Below are positions 16,581 to 25,956 of a DNA stretch of 64,000 nucleotides, piece after piece. Both the position numbers and the translations under genes were made by a program. Source of the DNA: an uncultured Lachnospiraceae bacterium (GTDB taxonomy: Bacteria; Bacillota; Clostridia; Lachnospirales; Lachnospiraceae); assembly GCA_910583615.1 (NCBI GenBank), contig CAJTXP010000020.1, positions 3,512 to 67,511 of the forward strand, read 5' to 3'. Position 1 is the stretch's first letter; each line of letters begins with the position of its first letter. The notes under the pieces were generated by a model. That model saw only the letters and a list, made by a program, of their open reading frames with translations, made no database searches and was not told the origin of the DNA.

Positions 16581-17873
16581 TTACAGTCTTGCGCCGCATT
16601 CCGAGCAGAATTTCTCATCATCTTCCACTGGAGAACTGCACTTCGGACACAACTTTGCCAGAACATGACCGCATTCCGGACAGAATTTTGCTCCGGAAGA
16701 AATCTCGGCGCCGCATCCTGGACACAACTGCGGTTTTACATAGCCACAGCGGTCACACCCGGCTGCATGATCCGCCATATCATTCCCGCAGTTCGGGCAA
16801 TGGTTTATCTTTCTGCCGCACTCAGGACAAAACTTTGTATTCCTGGTAATTTCTCCGCCGCAGGACGAACAGGCCATAGACGCAGATTCAGAAGAGTCCG
16901 GCTTCTTTTCTGTATCAAAGCCGCATCCGCCGCAAAATCTCTGTGTCCGCGGAATACGGGCGTGACACTTCGGGCATTCCTTCGCAGCTTCCCCAGGATG
17001 ATTCAGCTGAATCTCCTGCGCCATACTGCCGAATACGGCGCCAAAACCCTGGCCCATTCCAAATCCTATACCGGCTCCCATCAGAGGGGCTGTGCCGGAT
17101 CCCGTGTTTTTAGCTGCGCCTTCCAGCGTATCGAAAGAACGTTCCTGATGATAGTTATAGCCAATGATATCCATTTCCGCTCTCTTGGATAAGGCGTCTT
17201 TCAGTTTTTTGACTGCCGTGTCATCTTCCGGAACACTGATTTCATTCACAAAGAAAGAAACAAGTTCAATCCCGTATTCATCCATTACCGGCTGAATTTT
17301 GTCTTTCATGTACTGCGATATTTCATCAAGATATGCATTGATTTCCAGAATGCCGATCTTCTCATGAATCAGATAGGTAGAAATGGCATCTTTTATCCTC
17401 GTAACATAAAGACCTCTGAAATACTTTGTAACAGTCATCGCATCAAAGGCCGGCATTGTCGCCACAAGTTTTATCAAAAACTTCCTGGCATCAGATATAC
17501 GGATGCCGAACACCCCGTTCGCGCGGACAGGCGCAAAGATTCCATACTTCGGATCCTGAATCTGAACAGGGCTTGGCGTTCCCCATTTAATATCAAGATT
17601 ATAGCCCTTGTTGACATACCACACCTCTGCGGTAAACGGGCTTCTTCCGCCGAACGGAAGATTTACAATCTTATTAAGAATCGGAATATTGGCGGTTTCA
17701 AGCGTATGGCGCCCACTGCCAAAAACATCCAGAACCTTTCCTCCCTTTACCAGAACCGCTTCCTGCGATTCATTTACAATCAACTGCGTCCATGTACCTA
17801 ATTCTTCATTGGGATATTTCCATGCGAGCACATCAGGTTTCCCGTTATACTTAACAACTTCTACAATTGCCAT
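16581..17873 (-). CDS. SPFH-domain protein with tandem zinc ribbons (YdjI-like)
   Basis: The protein has 430 residues. Residues 1-270 form an SPFH/Band-7-like domain of the type often labelled virion core protein, as in B. subtilis YdjI: MAIVEVVKYNGKPDVLAWKYP, then FGSGRHTLETANIPI and AEVWYVNKG. A glycine-rich linker (GAGIGFGMGQGFG) follows, and residues 300-430 hold five or six CxxC-type zinc-ribbon halves such as CPKCHARIP, CPECGRKI and CSECGARL. SPFH proteins scaffold membrane microdomains and envelope-stress complexes. The ATG is preceded by GGGAGG. It lies directly downstream of rseP and upstream of the zinc-ribbon membrane protein. Confidence 0.85.
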   Translation of the reverse strand: MAIVEVVKYNGKPDVLAWKYPNEELGTWTQLIVNESQEAVLVKGGKVLDVFGSGRHTLETANIPILNKIVNLPFGGRSPFTAEVWYVNKGYNLDIKWGTPSPVQIQDPKYGIFAPVRANGVFGIRISDARKFLIKLVATMPAFDAMTVTKYFRGLYVTRIKDAISTYLIHEKIGILEINAYLDEISQYMKDKIQPVMDEYGIELVSFFVNEISVPEDDTAVKKLKDALSKRAEMDIIGYNYHQERSFDTLEGAAKNTGSGTAPLMGAGIGFGMGQGFGAVFGSMAQEIQLNHPGEAAKECPKCHARIPRTQRFCGGCGFDTEKKPDSSESASMACSSCGGEITRNTKFCPECGRKINHCPNCGNDMADHAAGCDRCGYVKPQLCPGCGAEISSGAKFCPECGHVLAKLCPKCSSPVEDDEKFCSECGARL

Positions 17874-17910
17874 TTAAATGCCTCCCACTTATCGTTTGCT
17901 GATCCATAAC

Positions 17911-18939
17911 CTATAAGAAAATCTGCCGGATGTCATTCACCAGGACCACGATCATAAGTCCCATCAGAAGTACAAATCCCAGAAAATGCACCATGCTCTC
18001 CTTCTCCTGCGGCAGCGCCTTTCCCCGCACCGCTTCGATCAGAAGAAATACAAGCCTGCCGCCGTCCAACGCCGGTATGGGCAGAAGATTCATGACGCCC
18101 AGATTCACAGACAGCAGGATGGACATGATTACCATATTCAGCGCCACATAATACCAGCCGTCCGTCCGGCTCTCTTCATAAGTGTCCCCGATCGCATTCA
18201 CAATTCCCACCGGACCGGACACATCATTCAGTTCCACCTGTCCCTGCACAAGTTTCAGAAGACTCTCCATCGTTGCCTTCAGCCAGTAGCGAAGCTCCGC
18301 CAGACTGTATCCCGCGGTCGTAAACACATTGCCCCTGGTCCGCACATTTACCTTTTCAAATCCATAGCGATAATATCCGCTTTCATCTTTTACAGGCGTA
18401 ATCTTGATTGTATACTCCTCTTCGCCTCTTCGGTAGGTCACTTCAGCCGGCTGCCCCTGATGAAGGCTGTTAAACAGACTGATCTCCCGATACACATAAG
18501 TCCGGCTTCCTCCCATCCGCACGATCCGGTCTCCATCCTGCATCCCTGCTTCGGCCGCCGGATATCCCGGCGTCACATCAACGACGGTATCGTCATAGCC
18601 GACATTGGCGACTATGATTACGGACAACACAAAAGCGAGCAGGAAGTTAAAAACGGGACCGGCTGCAACAACCGAGATCCTTGCCCACACGGATTTGCTC
18701 CCGAAAGAACCTTCCTCATCACTTTCCTCTTCTTCTCCCACCATCATACAGGAACCCCCGAACGGCAGAATCTTCAGAGAATAGCGGGTGCCTCCCCACT
18801 CATGGCTCAAAAGCCTGGGACCCATGCCTACCGAAAATTCCGTAACCGTGATGCCGTTATGCTTTGCCAGCAGAAAATGCCCCAGTTCATGAACGATCAC
18901 TATGACACTGAAGATTAACAATGCCAGAATAATACTCAA
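17911..18939 (-). CDS. rseP: Site-2 intramembrane zinc metalloprotease RseP
   Basis: RseP/RasP cleaves membrane-embedded anti-sigma factors and signal-peptide remnants. The 342-residue protein has the HELGH zinc motif at residues 17-21 in the first membrane segment, a central PDZ domain (GYPAAEAGMQDGDRIVRMGG), and the second metal-ligand motif ALDGGRLVFLL near the C-terminal membrane segments. The start codon is TTG at 18939, preceded by AGGTGG four bases away; no better ATG is available. It follows dxr, the normal order in Clostridia, but the usual next genes ispG and polC are absent here. Confidence 0.95.
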   Translation of the reverse strand: MSIILALLIFSVIVIVHELGHFLLAKHNGITVTEFSVGMGPRLLSHEWGGTRYSLKILPFGGSCMMVGEEEESDEEGSFGSKSVWARISVVAAGPVFNFLLAFVLSVIIVANVGYDDTVVDVTPGYPAAEAGMQDGDRIVRMGGSRTYVYREISLFNSLHQGQPAEVTYRRGEEEYTIKITPVKDESGYYRYGFEKVNVRTRGNVFTTAGYSLAELRYWLKATMESLLKLVQGQVELNDVSGPVGIVNAIGDTYEESRTDGWYYVALNMVIMSILLSVNLGVMNLLPIPALDGGRLVFLLIEAVRGKALPQEKESMVHFLGFVLLMGLMIVVLVNDIRQIFL

Positions 18940-18989
18940 TCTACCACCTGCTTTCTTATAATCCGTTCCATATCTGTTTCAACAGTTCC

Positions 18990-20135
18990 TTAATGTCTCA
19001 TCTGTTCGATTCTCTCATAAACTTCCGTTTCTGTCTGAAGTATCTCCTCGACAGACGGCGCCTTAATCACCTTATGCTCCTTCATACAGCGTTCGATCAG
19101 CTCCGGAATCTCAAGGAAGCCGATCTTTCTGTCCAGAAACAGCGCAACCGCCCGCTCGTTTGCCGCATTGTATACCGTCGGAAGGCTTCCTCCTGCCGCC
19201 GCCGCGTCAAATGCCAGCCCAAGTCCGGGGAAGTTCTCCATATCCGGTTCCTCAAACGTGATCTGTCCAAGCTTCCAGAAATCCAGCCTCTCTCCCGGCA
19301 GATAACGTCTTTGGGGATAATAAAGGGCATACTGAATCGGCAGCTTCATATCCGGCGTTCCAAGCTGTGCAATGACCGCCCCGTCCGCAAATTCCACCAT
19401 GGAATGGATGATGCTTTTGGGCTGGACAACGATCTTTATGTCCTCCGGTTCCACGCCAAACAGCCATCTGGCTTCCATCATTTCCAGTCCTTTGTTGACC
19501 AGTGTCGCAGAATCGATTGTAATTTTCCGACCCATGGACCAGTTCGGATGCTTCAGTGCATCTTCCACCTGAACATCCCGCAGTTCTTCTTTTTTCTTTC
19601 CCCGAAACGGTCCGCCGGAGGCCGTCAGTAATATTTTATGCAGCTCTCCTCTGTTTTCTCCGTTCAGACACTGAAAAATCGCGCTGTGCTCGCTGTCCAC
19701 CGGGAGAATCCGGACGCCGCATTCTTCTGCAAGGGGCATGATGATATGTCCGGCTGTTACCAGAGTCTCTTTATTCGCCAGTGCAATATCCTTTCCCGCC
19801 TTCATGGCGGCAATCGTCGGGCGGATGCCGATCATTCCCACAATGGCCGTCACCAGTATCCCGGATTCCGGCTGCTCTGCAACTTCAATCAGCCCTTCCA
19901 TGCCTGTTACGACCCGTACGTCCAGATCCCGGATCCGGCTTTTCAGCTCTTTTGCTTTCTCCTCCGTCCATACAGCGGCAAGCGAAGGATGAAACTCACG
20001 GATCTGCGCCTCCAGCCGTTCCACGTTGGATCCTGCTGCCAGAGCCGTGATCTCAAGGTCTCCATTCGTCCTTGCAATTTCCAGTGTCTGAGTCCCTATG
20101 GAACCGGTGGAACCCAGTATCGCTATCTTCTTCAT
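18990..20135 (-). CDS. dxr: 1-deoxy-D-xylulose 5-phosphate reductoisomerase
   Basis: Dxr makes 2-C-methyl-D-erythritol 4-phosphate, the first committed step of the MEP isoprenoid pathway. The 381-residue protein has the NADPH-binding LGSTGSIGTQTLEIAR at residues 6-21, LANKETLVTAG near 120, and the metal-binding PVDSEHSAIFQCL block near 148-160. A SGGPFRG loop follows. An AGGAGA site lies a few bases before the ATG. It lies between cdsA and rseP in a single-strand gene row, so its isoprenoid product line and UppS (three genes upstream) share the transcript. Confidence 0.97.
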   Translation of the reverse strand: MKKIAILGSTGSIGTQTLEIARTNGDLEITALAAGSNVERLEAQIREFHPSLAAVWTEEKAKELKSRIRDLDVRVVTGMEGLIEVAEQPESGILVTAIVGMIGIRPTIAAMKAGKDIALANKETLVTAGHIIMPLAEECGVRILPVDSEHSAIFQCLNGENRGELHKILLTASGGPFRGKKKEELRDVQVEDALKHPNWSMGRKITIDSATLVNKGLEMMEARWLFGVEPEDIKIVVQPKSIIHSMVEFADGAVIAQLGTPDMKLPIQYALYYPQRRYLPGERLDFWKLGQITFEEPDMENFPGLGLAFDAAAAGGSLPTVYNAANERAVALFLDRKIGFLEIPELIERCMKEHKVIKAPSVEEILQTETEVYERIEQMRH

Positions 20136-20206
20136 ATGTTGTCTCCTGTTATCCTTTCACATTCGTGCAGATATCATGTATCTACGACATCTGCATCTTC
20201 CATCTG

Positions 20207-21016
20207 TCATCCTACCAGAACTGCAGCCAGAATATAGATCATGGGCGCCGTTACAATTACGCTGTCAAACCGGTCCAGAATCCCTCCATGTCCCGGTATC
20301 AGCGATCCATAGTCCTTGATCCCGTGCTGGCGCTTCACTGCTGACGCCGCCAGATCGCCCACCTGGGAAGCTGCTGCACCCACTGCGCAGATCACTGCAT
20401 AGGCAATGACTGGAGCGCCCGTACACACTGCATAGACCGCTCCCAGCGCCGATGCGCCCGCCACCCCGCCGATCGCGCCTTCTATGGATTTCTTCGGGCT
20501 TAAGACCGGAGCCAGTTTATGCTTCCCGAAAAGCATCCCTGTACAATATGCAAAGGTATCGCATCCCCAAGAACTGAAAAAAATCAGCCATACCAGAAAA
20601 AAGCCGCCTTTCATCATACGGGTCAGATAGATAAAGCTCAGCATGACCGGTACATAGACCACGCCAAAAAAAGCGGCCATCACCTGACTTGTCTCATACT
20701 TCGGGAAGGTAAAAACATAGACTGCCATGATAAGCATAAACGCCGCCAGAAGCGCCAGCCATTTGAACTCCTCTCCCGTCCTGTCCGTCCCTGCCGTCGT
20801 CAGCATGACCGCACTCCACAGGACCGCTCCAAGAAAACCGGCGCTTCCGATTCCTCTTCGGATGCTCATGCCAAACACCTTATAGAACTCATCCAGCCCG
20901 ATATACCCTACGACTGCCACAAGAAAGCCCAGTGGCAGCCCGCCGTACCAGCAGGCGCCTGCAGCCAGAAAAACCAGAATGATACCGCTTGTAAGCCTTG
21001 TTAAAAAAGATTTCAT
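20207..21016 (-). CDS. cdsA: Phosphatidate cytidylyltransferase
   Basis: CdsA forms CDP-diacylglycerol from CTP and phosphatidic acid for phospholipid synthesis. The 269-residue protein has eight or so membrane segments. The signature is split over SPKKSIEGAIGG and GDLAASAVKRQHGIKDYG...PGHGGILDRFDS at the C-terminus. The true start is the ATG at 21016, which overlaps the uppS stop by one base (TGATG); a longer upstream frame is only an out-of-frame reading of uppS. An AGGAATCC-type ribosome site sits within the end of uppS, so the two are probably coupled. Confidence 0.95.
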   Translation of the reverse strand: MKSFLTRLTSGIILVFLAAGACWYGGLPLGFLVAVVGYIGLDEFYKVFGMSIRRGIGSAGFLGAVLWSAVMLTTAGTDRTGEEFKWLALLAAFMLIMAVYVFTFPKYETSQVMAAFFGVVYVPVMLSFIYLTRMMKGGFFLVWLIFFSSWGCDTFAYCTGMLFGKHKLAPVLSPKKSIEGAIGGVAGASALGAVYAVCTGAPVIAYAVICAVGAAASQVGDLAASAVKRQHGIKDYGSLIPGHGGILDRFDSVIVTAPMIYILAAVLVG

Positions 21017-21726
21017 CAGGATTCCTCCCCTGCCTCTTCCTTTACTCCGCCGTATCGGCGCTCTCTCTGATTGTATTTTTCGATTGCTTTTGAAAGCTCC
21101 TCTTTGCCAAAATCCGGCCATGGCAGATCTGTAAAATAAAACTCCGTATATGCCAGCTGCCACATCAGATAATTGGACAGACGCTGCTCCCCGCTGGTCC
21201 GGATCAGCAGATCCGGATCCGGAATTCCCGCCGTATCCAGATGGGCAGATATCACGTCTTCCGTAATCTCCTCCGGACGAATCCCTTCCTCCGCAATCCT
21301 TTTCACCGCACGGCATATCTCGTCGCGGCTCCCGTAATTGATCGCAATGGTAAAGTTCAGCCCGTCCTGATCCCTGGACTCCTCTTCCAGATTCGCAATA
21401 CTGTCCTGTATATCCTCTGCAAGCCCCGTCTTGTCTCCGATTACACGGACCCGCATATGATTCTTTTTTGCTGTTTTCACGCAGGTCTTCATATAACTGC
21501 GCAAAAGCGTCATCAGCGCATCCACTTCATCTCTGGAACGTCTCCAGTTTTCTGTAGAAAATGCATAGACGGTCAGATATTTAATTCCCATATGATATGC
21601 GTCTTCACATATCCGTTCCACATTCTTTGCTCCCTGAACATGGCCATAGTTCCGGGGCATCCCTTTTGCTTTTGCCCAGCGTCCGTTCCCATCCAGAATA
21701 ATCGCCACATGCTGAGGTATTTTCAT
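21016..21726 (-). CDS. uppS: Isoprenyl (undecaprenyl) diphosphate synthase
   Basis: UppS extends farnesyl diphosphate with isopentenyl units to undecaprenyl diphosphate, the lipid carrier for cell-wall precursors. The 236-residue protein starts MKIPQHVAIILDGNGRWAK, with the catalytic DGNGRWA near residues 12-18, and has the conserved TVYAFSTENWRR and DLLIRTSGEQRLSNYLMWQ blocks. The ATG at 21726 has a perfect AGGAGG seven bases upstream. It is separated from frr by a terminator-like hairpin, so its level may be set by attenuation, and it is coupled to cdsA downstream. Confidence 0.97.
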   Translation of the reverse strand: MKIPQHVAIILDGNGRWAKAKGMPRNYGHVQGAKNVERICEDAYHMGIKYLTVYAFSTENWRRSRDEVDALMTLLRSYMKTCVKTAKKNHMRVRVIGDKTGLAEDIQDSIANLEEESRDQDGLNFTIAINYGSRDEICRAVKRIAEEGIRPEEITEDVISAHLDTAGIPDPDLLIRTSGEQRLSNYLMWQLAYTEFYFTDLPWPDFGKEELSKAIEKYNQRERRYGGVKEEAGEES

Positions 21727-21757
21727 AAAGCAACCTCCTTTTTGCACATATCAAGAA

Positions 21758-21788
21758 ACAAGGGCCGCTGCAAAATGCAGGCCCTTGT
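21758..21788 (-). terminator. Hairpin between frr and uppS
   Basis: On the minus strand ACAAGGGCC pairs with GGCCCTTGT around a loop that can extend the stem (CTGCA/TGCAG), followed by TTTCTTG. It sits inside an otherwise continuous operon and could act as a partial terminator or RNA-processing barrier. Confidence 0.55.
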
Positions 21789-21808
21789 CTCCAGGTCCTC
21801 TCAGGTAA

Positions 21809-22363
21809 TCATACGGTCATGATTTCTTTTGTCTTTTCTTCAACTGCCTTGTCAATCTCCGCAATATACTTGTCTGTAAGCTTCTGCGCCTTTGTCTCCA
21901 GCGCTTTCTGATCATCCTCTGTAAGCTCATTGTTCTTGTTCAGCTTTTTAAACGTCTCATTGGCGTCTCTGCGGATATTCCGGATCGCAACCTTTGCATC
22001 GTCTCCCTTTTTCTTCACATCCTTCGAAAGCGCCTTACGGCGTTCCTCTGTCAGTTCCGGGAATACCAGCCGGATGGCAGAACCGTCATTGGTCGGATTA
22101 ATGCCAAGGTCCGAAGTATTGATCGCACGCTCGATCTCCCGGATCATCTTCTTCTCCCAGGGCTGAATCAGTATGATGCGGGCTTCCGGTACGGAGATAT
22201 TCCCCACCTGCTGAAGCGGTGTCGGCGTTCCATAGTAATCCACCTTGATCTTATCCAGAACATGCGGATTCGCACGTCCTGCCCGGATCGTTGCATAATC
22301 TCTTAAAAGCGCATCATAAGATTTGCTCATCTTTGTCTCAAACGGCTGTAATCTTTCTTCCAT
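21809..22363 (-). CDS. frr: Ribosome recycling factor
   Basis: RRF with EF-G splits post-termination ribosomes. The 184-residue protein matches the family length and the conserved blocks RAGRANPHVLDKIKVDYYG, PWEKKMIREIERAI and PELTEERRKALSKDVKKKGDDAKVAIRNIRRD. GGGAGGAA lies just before the ATG. It directly follows pyrH (17-base gap), the standard bacterial order. Confidence 0.98.
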   Translation of the reverse strand: MEERLQPFETKMSKSYDALLRDYATIRAGRANPHVLDKIKVDYYGTPTPLQQVGNISVPEARIILIQPWEKKMIREIERAINTSDLGINPTNDGSAIRLVFPELTEERRKALSKDVKKKGDDAKVAIRNIRRDANETFKKLNKNNELTEDDQKALETKAQKLTDKYIAEIDKAVEEKTKEIMTV

Positions 22364-22380
22364 GTAGTAATTCCTCCCTG

Positions 22381-23076
22381 TTATACTGTTACTTTTGTTC
22401 CTGTAAAATCGCCCCGGACCGTGCGCAGAATGCTGTTCTCTTCATTCAGCCCGAACACCATCATCGGCATTTTGTTTTCCATGCACATGATGGAAGCCGT
22501 CAGATCCATTACCCCCAGCTTCCGGTCAATCACGGTCTGAATGGGAATCTCATCATACTTCTCCGCCTTCGGATTCAGCTTCGGATCGCTGTCATATACT
22601 CCGTCAACTGCTTTTGCCAGCAGAATCACATCTGCCTCAATCTCAACAGCCCGGAGCGTCGTGGTCGTATCCGTGGAAAAATACGGATGTCCGGTACCTC
22701 CTGCAAAGAACACCACCATTCCTTTTTCCAGACACTCCATCGCCGCGTCCTTTGTAAACATCTCCGCCATGGGTCCGCAGGTAAACGGGGTAAATACCTT
22801 TGTCTTCATCCCCACGCTCCGGAAGATCTCTGATACGTAGATGCAGTTCATCACGGTCGCCAGCATGCCGATCTGATCGGACTTGGCACGGTCAATGTTC
22901 TCACTGGTCCGTCCTCTCCAGAAGTTTCCTCCTCCGATCACGACTCCCACCTGGATGCCTTCCCTCAGAACACTTTTCACCTGTTCTGCCACCCTGATAC
23001 AGGTGGCTTCGTCGAATCCAGTGTGCTTATCCCCTGCAAGGGCCTCGCCGCTCAACTTCAATAGTACACGTTTCAT
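22381..23076 (-). CDS. pyrH: UMP kinase
   Basis: PyrH phosphorylates UMP to UDP using ATP and belongs to the amino-acid kinase fold. The 231-residue protein begins MKRVLLKLSGEALAG and has GVVIGGGNFWRG near residues 43-54, TGHPYFSTDTTTTLRA and a VMDLTASIMCMEN block, all characteristic. It is the first gene of the row pyrH-frr-uppS-cdsA-dxr-rseP. In most relatives rpsB and tsf precede pyrH; here a repeat element and dtd lie upstream instead, and a promoter is present at 23148-23175. Confidence 0.97.
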   Translation of the reverse strand: MKRVLLKLSGEALAGDKHTGFDEATCIRVAEQVKSVLREGIQVGVVIGGGNFWRGRTSENIDRAKSDQIGMLATVMNCIYVSEIFRSVGMKTKVFTPFTCGPMAEMFTKDAAMECLEKGMVVFFAGGTGHPYFSTDTTTTLRAVEIEADVILLAKAVDGVYDSDPKLNPKAEKYDEIPIQTVIDRKLGVMDLTASIMCMENKMPMMVFGLNEENSILRTVRGDFTGTKVTV

Positions 23077-23147
23077 ATCGCACCTCTGCCTGTTCTTCGT
23101 GCATCCTGGACCGCATGCAGCAGGCCATTTTCTGCACTGTTACAAAT

Positions 23148-23175
23148 ATTTTACCACAAATCATGGAAATAGCAA
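23148..23175 (-). promoter_or_regulatory. Promoter of pyrH operon
   Basis: Minus-strand TTGCTA (23175-23170) and TAAAAT (23153-23148) are spaced by 16 bases, about 70 bases before the pyrH start. Confidence 0.55.
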
Positions 23176-23213
23176 CCAGATTTATTTTACCAGATGCCGA
23201 AACGTTTCTTTTC

Positions 23214-23284
23214 ATTACTTTTTACACGTCGACCAGTGTTCAGCCTGGTGGGGGCGTCCGGATGGCGTGGGTGTGAAAAATAAC
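23214..23284. repeat. Dispersed palindromic element, copy A6
   Basis: Ends ATTACTTTTTACACG and GTGTGAAAAATAAC frame a GTCGACCAGTG...GTCCGGATGGCG core. The core is almost identical to copy A7 at 29.0 kb, so these two form a subfamily. It lies between dtd and pyrH. Confidence 0.75.
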
Positions 23285-23290
23285 GGAAAA

Positions 23291-23737
23291 TTACAGTTCT
23301 TCCGAATCAAGGAGTATTGTGAACGGGCCGTCATTCAGAAGTTCCACTTTCATGTCGGCGCCAAATTCGCCGCACTCCACTGCCGGAAACTGTTCCCTGC
23401 ATTTCTGGATCATGTATTCATACATTTCATTTGCCATATCCGGTTTGCCGGCGCGGGTAAAACCGGGGCGGTTGCCGCGGCGGCAGTCTGCATAGAGAGT
23501 AAACTGGGATATCAGAAGAAGCTCCCCGTTCACCGCGCGGAGATCCAGATTGGTTTTGCCGTTCCCGTCTTCAAAAATACGAAGACCCAGCATTTTTTTA
23601 ATCATTTTGTCTGCAGTCTCTTTTGTATCCTCATCCGAGACACCGATCAGCACCACGAATCCTTTTCCGATTCTGCCAATTACATTCCCGTCTACCGTCA
23701 CCGAGGCGTGCGTAACTCTCTGTATTACAAATTTCAT
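23291..23737 (-). CDS. dtd: D-aminoacyl-tRNA deacylase
   Basis: Dtd removes D-amino acids, and glycine mischarged on tRNA-Ala, from tRNAs. The 148-residue protein starts MKFVIQRVTHASVTV. It carries the catalytic SQFTLYAD block near residues 77-84 and the cross-subunit NRPGFTRAG (with the GP dipeptide later in GPFTILLDS). The ATG at 23737 has an AAAGGA site; the longer frame is unsupported. It lies 59 bases after maf on the same strand. Confidence 0.96.
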   Translation of the reverse strand: MKFVIQRVTHASVTVDGNVIGRIGKGFVVLIGVSDEDTKETADKMIKKMLGLRIFEDGNGKTNLDLRAVNGELLLISQFTLYADCRRGNRPGFTRAGKPDMANEMYEYMIQKCREQFPAVECGEFGADMKVELLNDGPFTILLDSEEL

Positions 23738-23796
23738 GATAATCTTCCTTTCTCTGTCGTAAAAATCATAATGCCATTCATCAGGATAGAGCATGC

Positions 23797-24372
23797 TTAC
23801 AAAAGCAGATCAACGCCTGCTGCCAGTGTTTCCTGATAAAGTCTTCCGACCGGAAGGCCCACTACATTATTATAGTCGCCCTCAATACCGGAAACATATA
23901 CTGCAAATTTCCCCTGGATACCATAGGCGCCTGCCTTATCCATCGGCTCTCCAGTCTCTATGTACTGTTCGATCTGCTCTTCCGTCATGGGGAATATATA
24001 TACTTTCGTTACTTCTGCAAAGCTGACCGTTTTGCCGCTTTCCTTCAGAATCACGGTCACACCGGTAATTACCTGATGTTCTTTTCCCTGTAAAAGCCGC
24101 AGCATCCGCACGGCATCCGCCCTGTCTGCGGGTTTTCCCAGGATCTGTCCGTCCACAGCCACAACCGTGTCTGCTCCAATGATTACATCTCCGTCATATT
24201 TTCCGGACACTTCCTTTGCCTTCTGCAAAGACAGTTCTTTCACTGCCTCTTCCGGAATCGAAGAGGTAATCTTCTCTTCCCCTTCTGCTTTATGTATCTC
24301 AAATTTTACCCCTATCTGTTCCAGAAGCTCCCTTCTTCTGGGAGATCCGGATGCCAGTATGATCTTTTTCAT
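23797..24372 (-). CDS. maf: Maf-family nucleoside triphosphate pyrophosphatase
   Basis: Maf proteins hydrolyse dTTP/UTP or modified NTPs and can inhibit septation in Bacillus. The 191-residue protein has the N-terminal ILASGSPRRRELL phosphate-binding motif at residues 5-17, the GADTVVAVDGQILGKP block with catalytic aspartate near 69, and the YGIQGKFAVYVSGIEGDYNNVVGLP C-terminal block typical of the YhdE/dTTPase group. Its partner dtd follows. Confidence 0.96.
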   Translation of the reverse strand: MKKIILASGSPRRRELLEQIGVKFEIHKAEGEEKITSSIPEEAVKELSLQKAKEVSGKYDGDVIIGADTVVAVDGQILGKPADRADAVRMLRLLQGKEHQVITGVTVILKESGKTVSFAEVTKVYIFPMTEEQIEQYIETGEPMDKAGAYGIQGKFAVYVSGIEGDYNNVVGLPVGRLYQETLAAGVDLLL

Positions 24373-24433
24373 ATTCCATAATTCCTCCTGTCAAAAACAA
24401 CTGAAAAACTGCGCCTTTATGCTTTTATTGTCT

Positions 24434-24563
24434 CTATTCACAGGGCGGGTGGGTTCTGCACTCCGAGTCTCTGCGATTTGCAGCTCCGCTGGTCGACACA
24501 TTCCATGCGGGCGCAGATCACAGCGTCCTGGGGCGCAGACCGCCACCCGCCCGTGAACAGCAG
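24434..24563. repeat. Dispersed palindromic element, copy A3
   Basis: The left end TTCACAGGGCGGGTGGG mirrors the right end CCACCCGCCCGTGAACAG. The interior has GGGGCGCAGACC and ACATTCCATGCGGGCGCAG, shared with A2, A4 and A5. It fills the gap between maf and eno. Confidence 0.75.
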
Positions 24564-24567
24564 CCTT

Positions 24568-25872
<1,305 letters not shown>

Positions 25873-25956
25873 AAAAAGAACCTCCTCACACTTTTTTCCT
25901 GGCAACATCCCATATGGGTGTGTTTTCCTGATTAGTATGAGCAGGTTCTTTCTTTC

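Noticed and set aside
20207..21316. A 369-residue version of CdsA with an extra N-terminal 100 residues.
   Set aside because: The extension is an out-of-frame reading of uppS. The ATG at 21016, overlapping the uppS stop, gives the normal family length.
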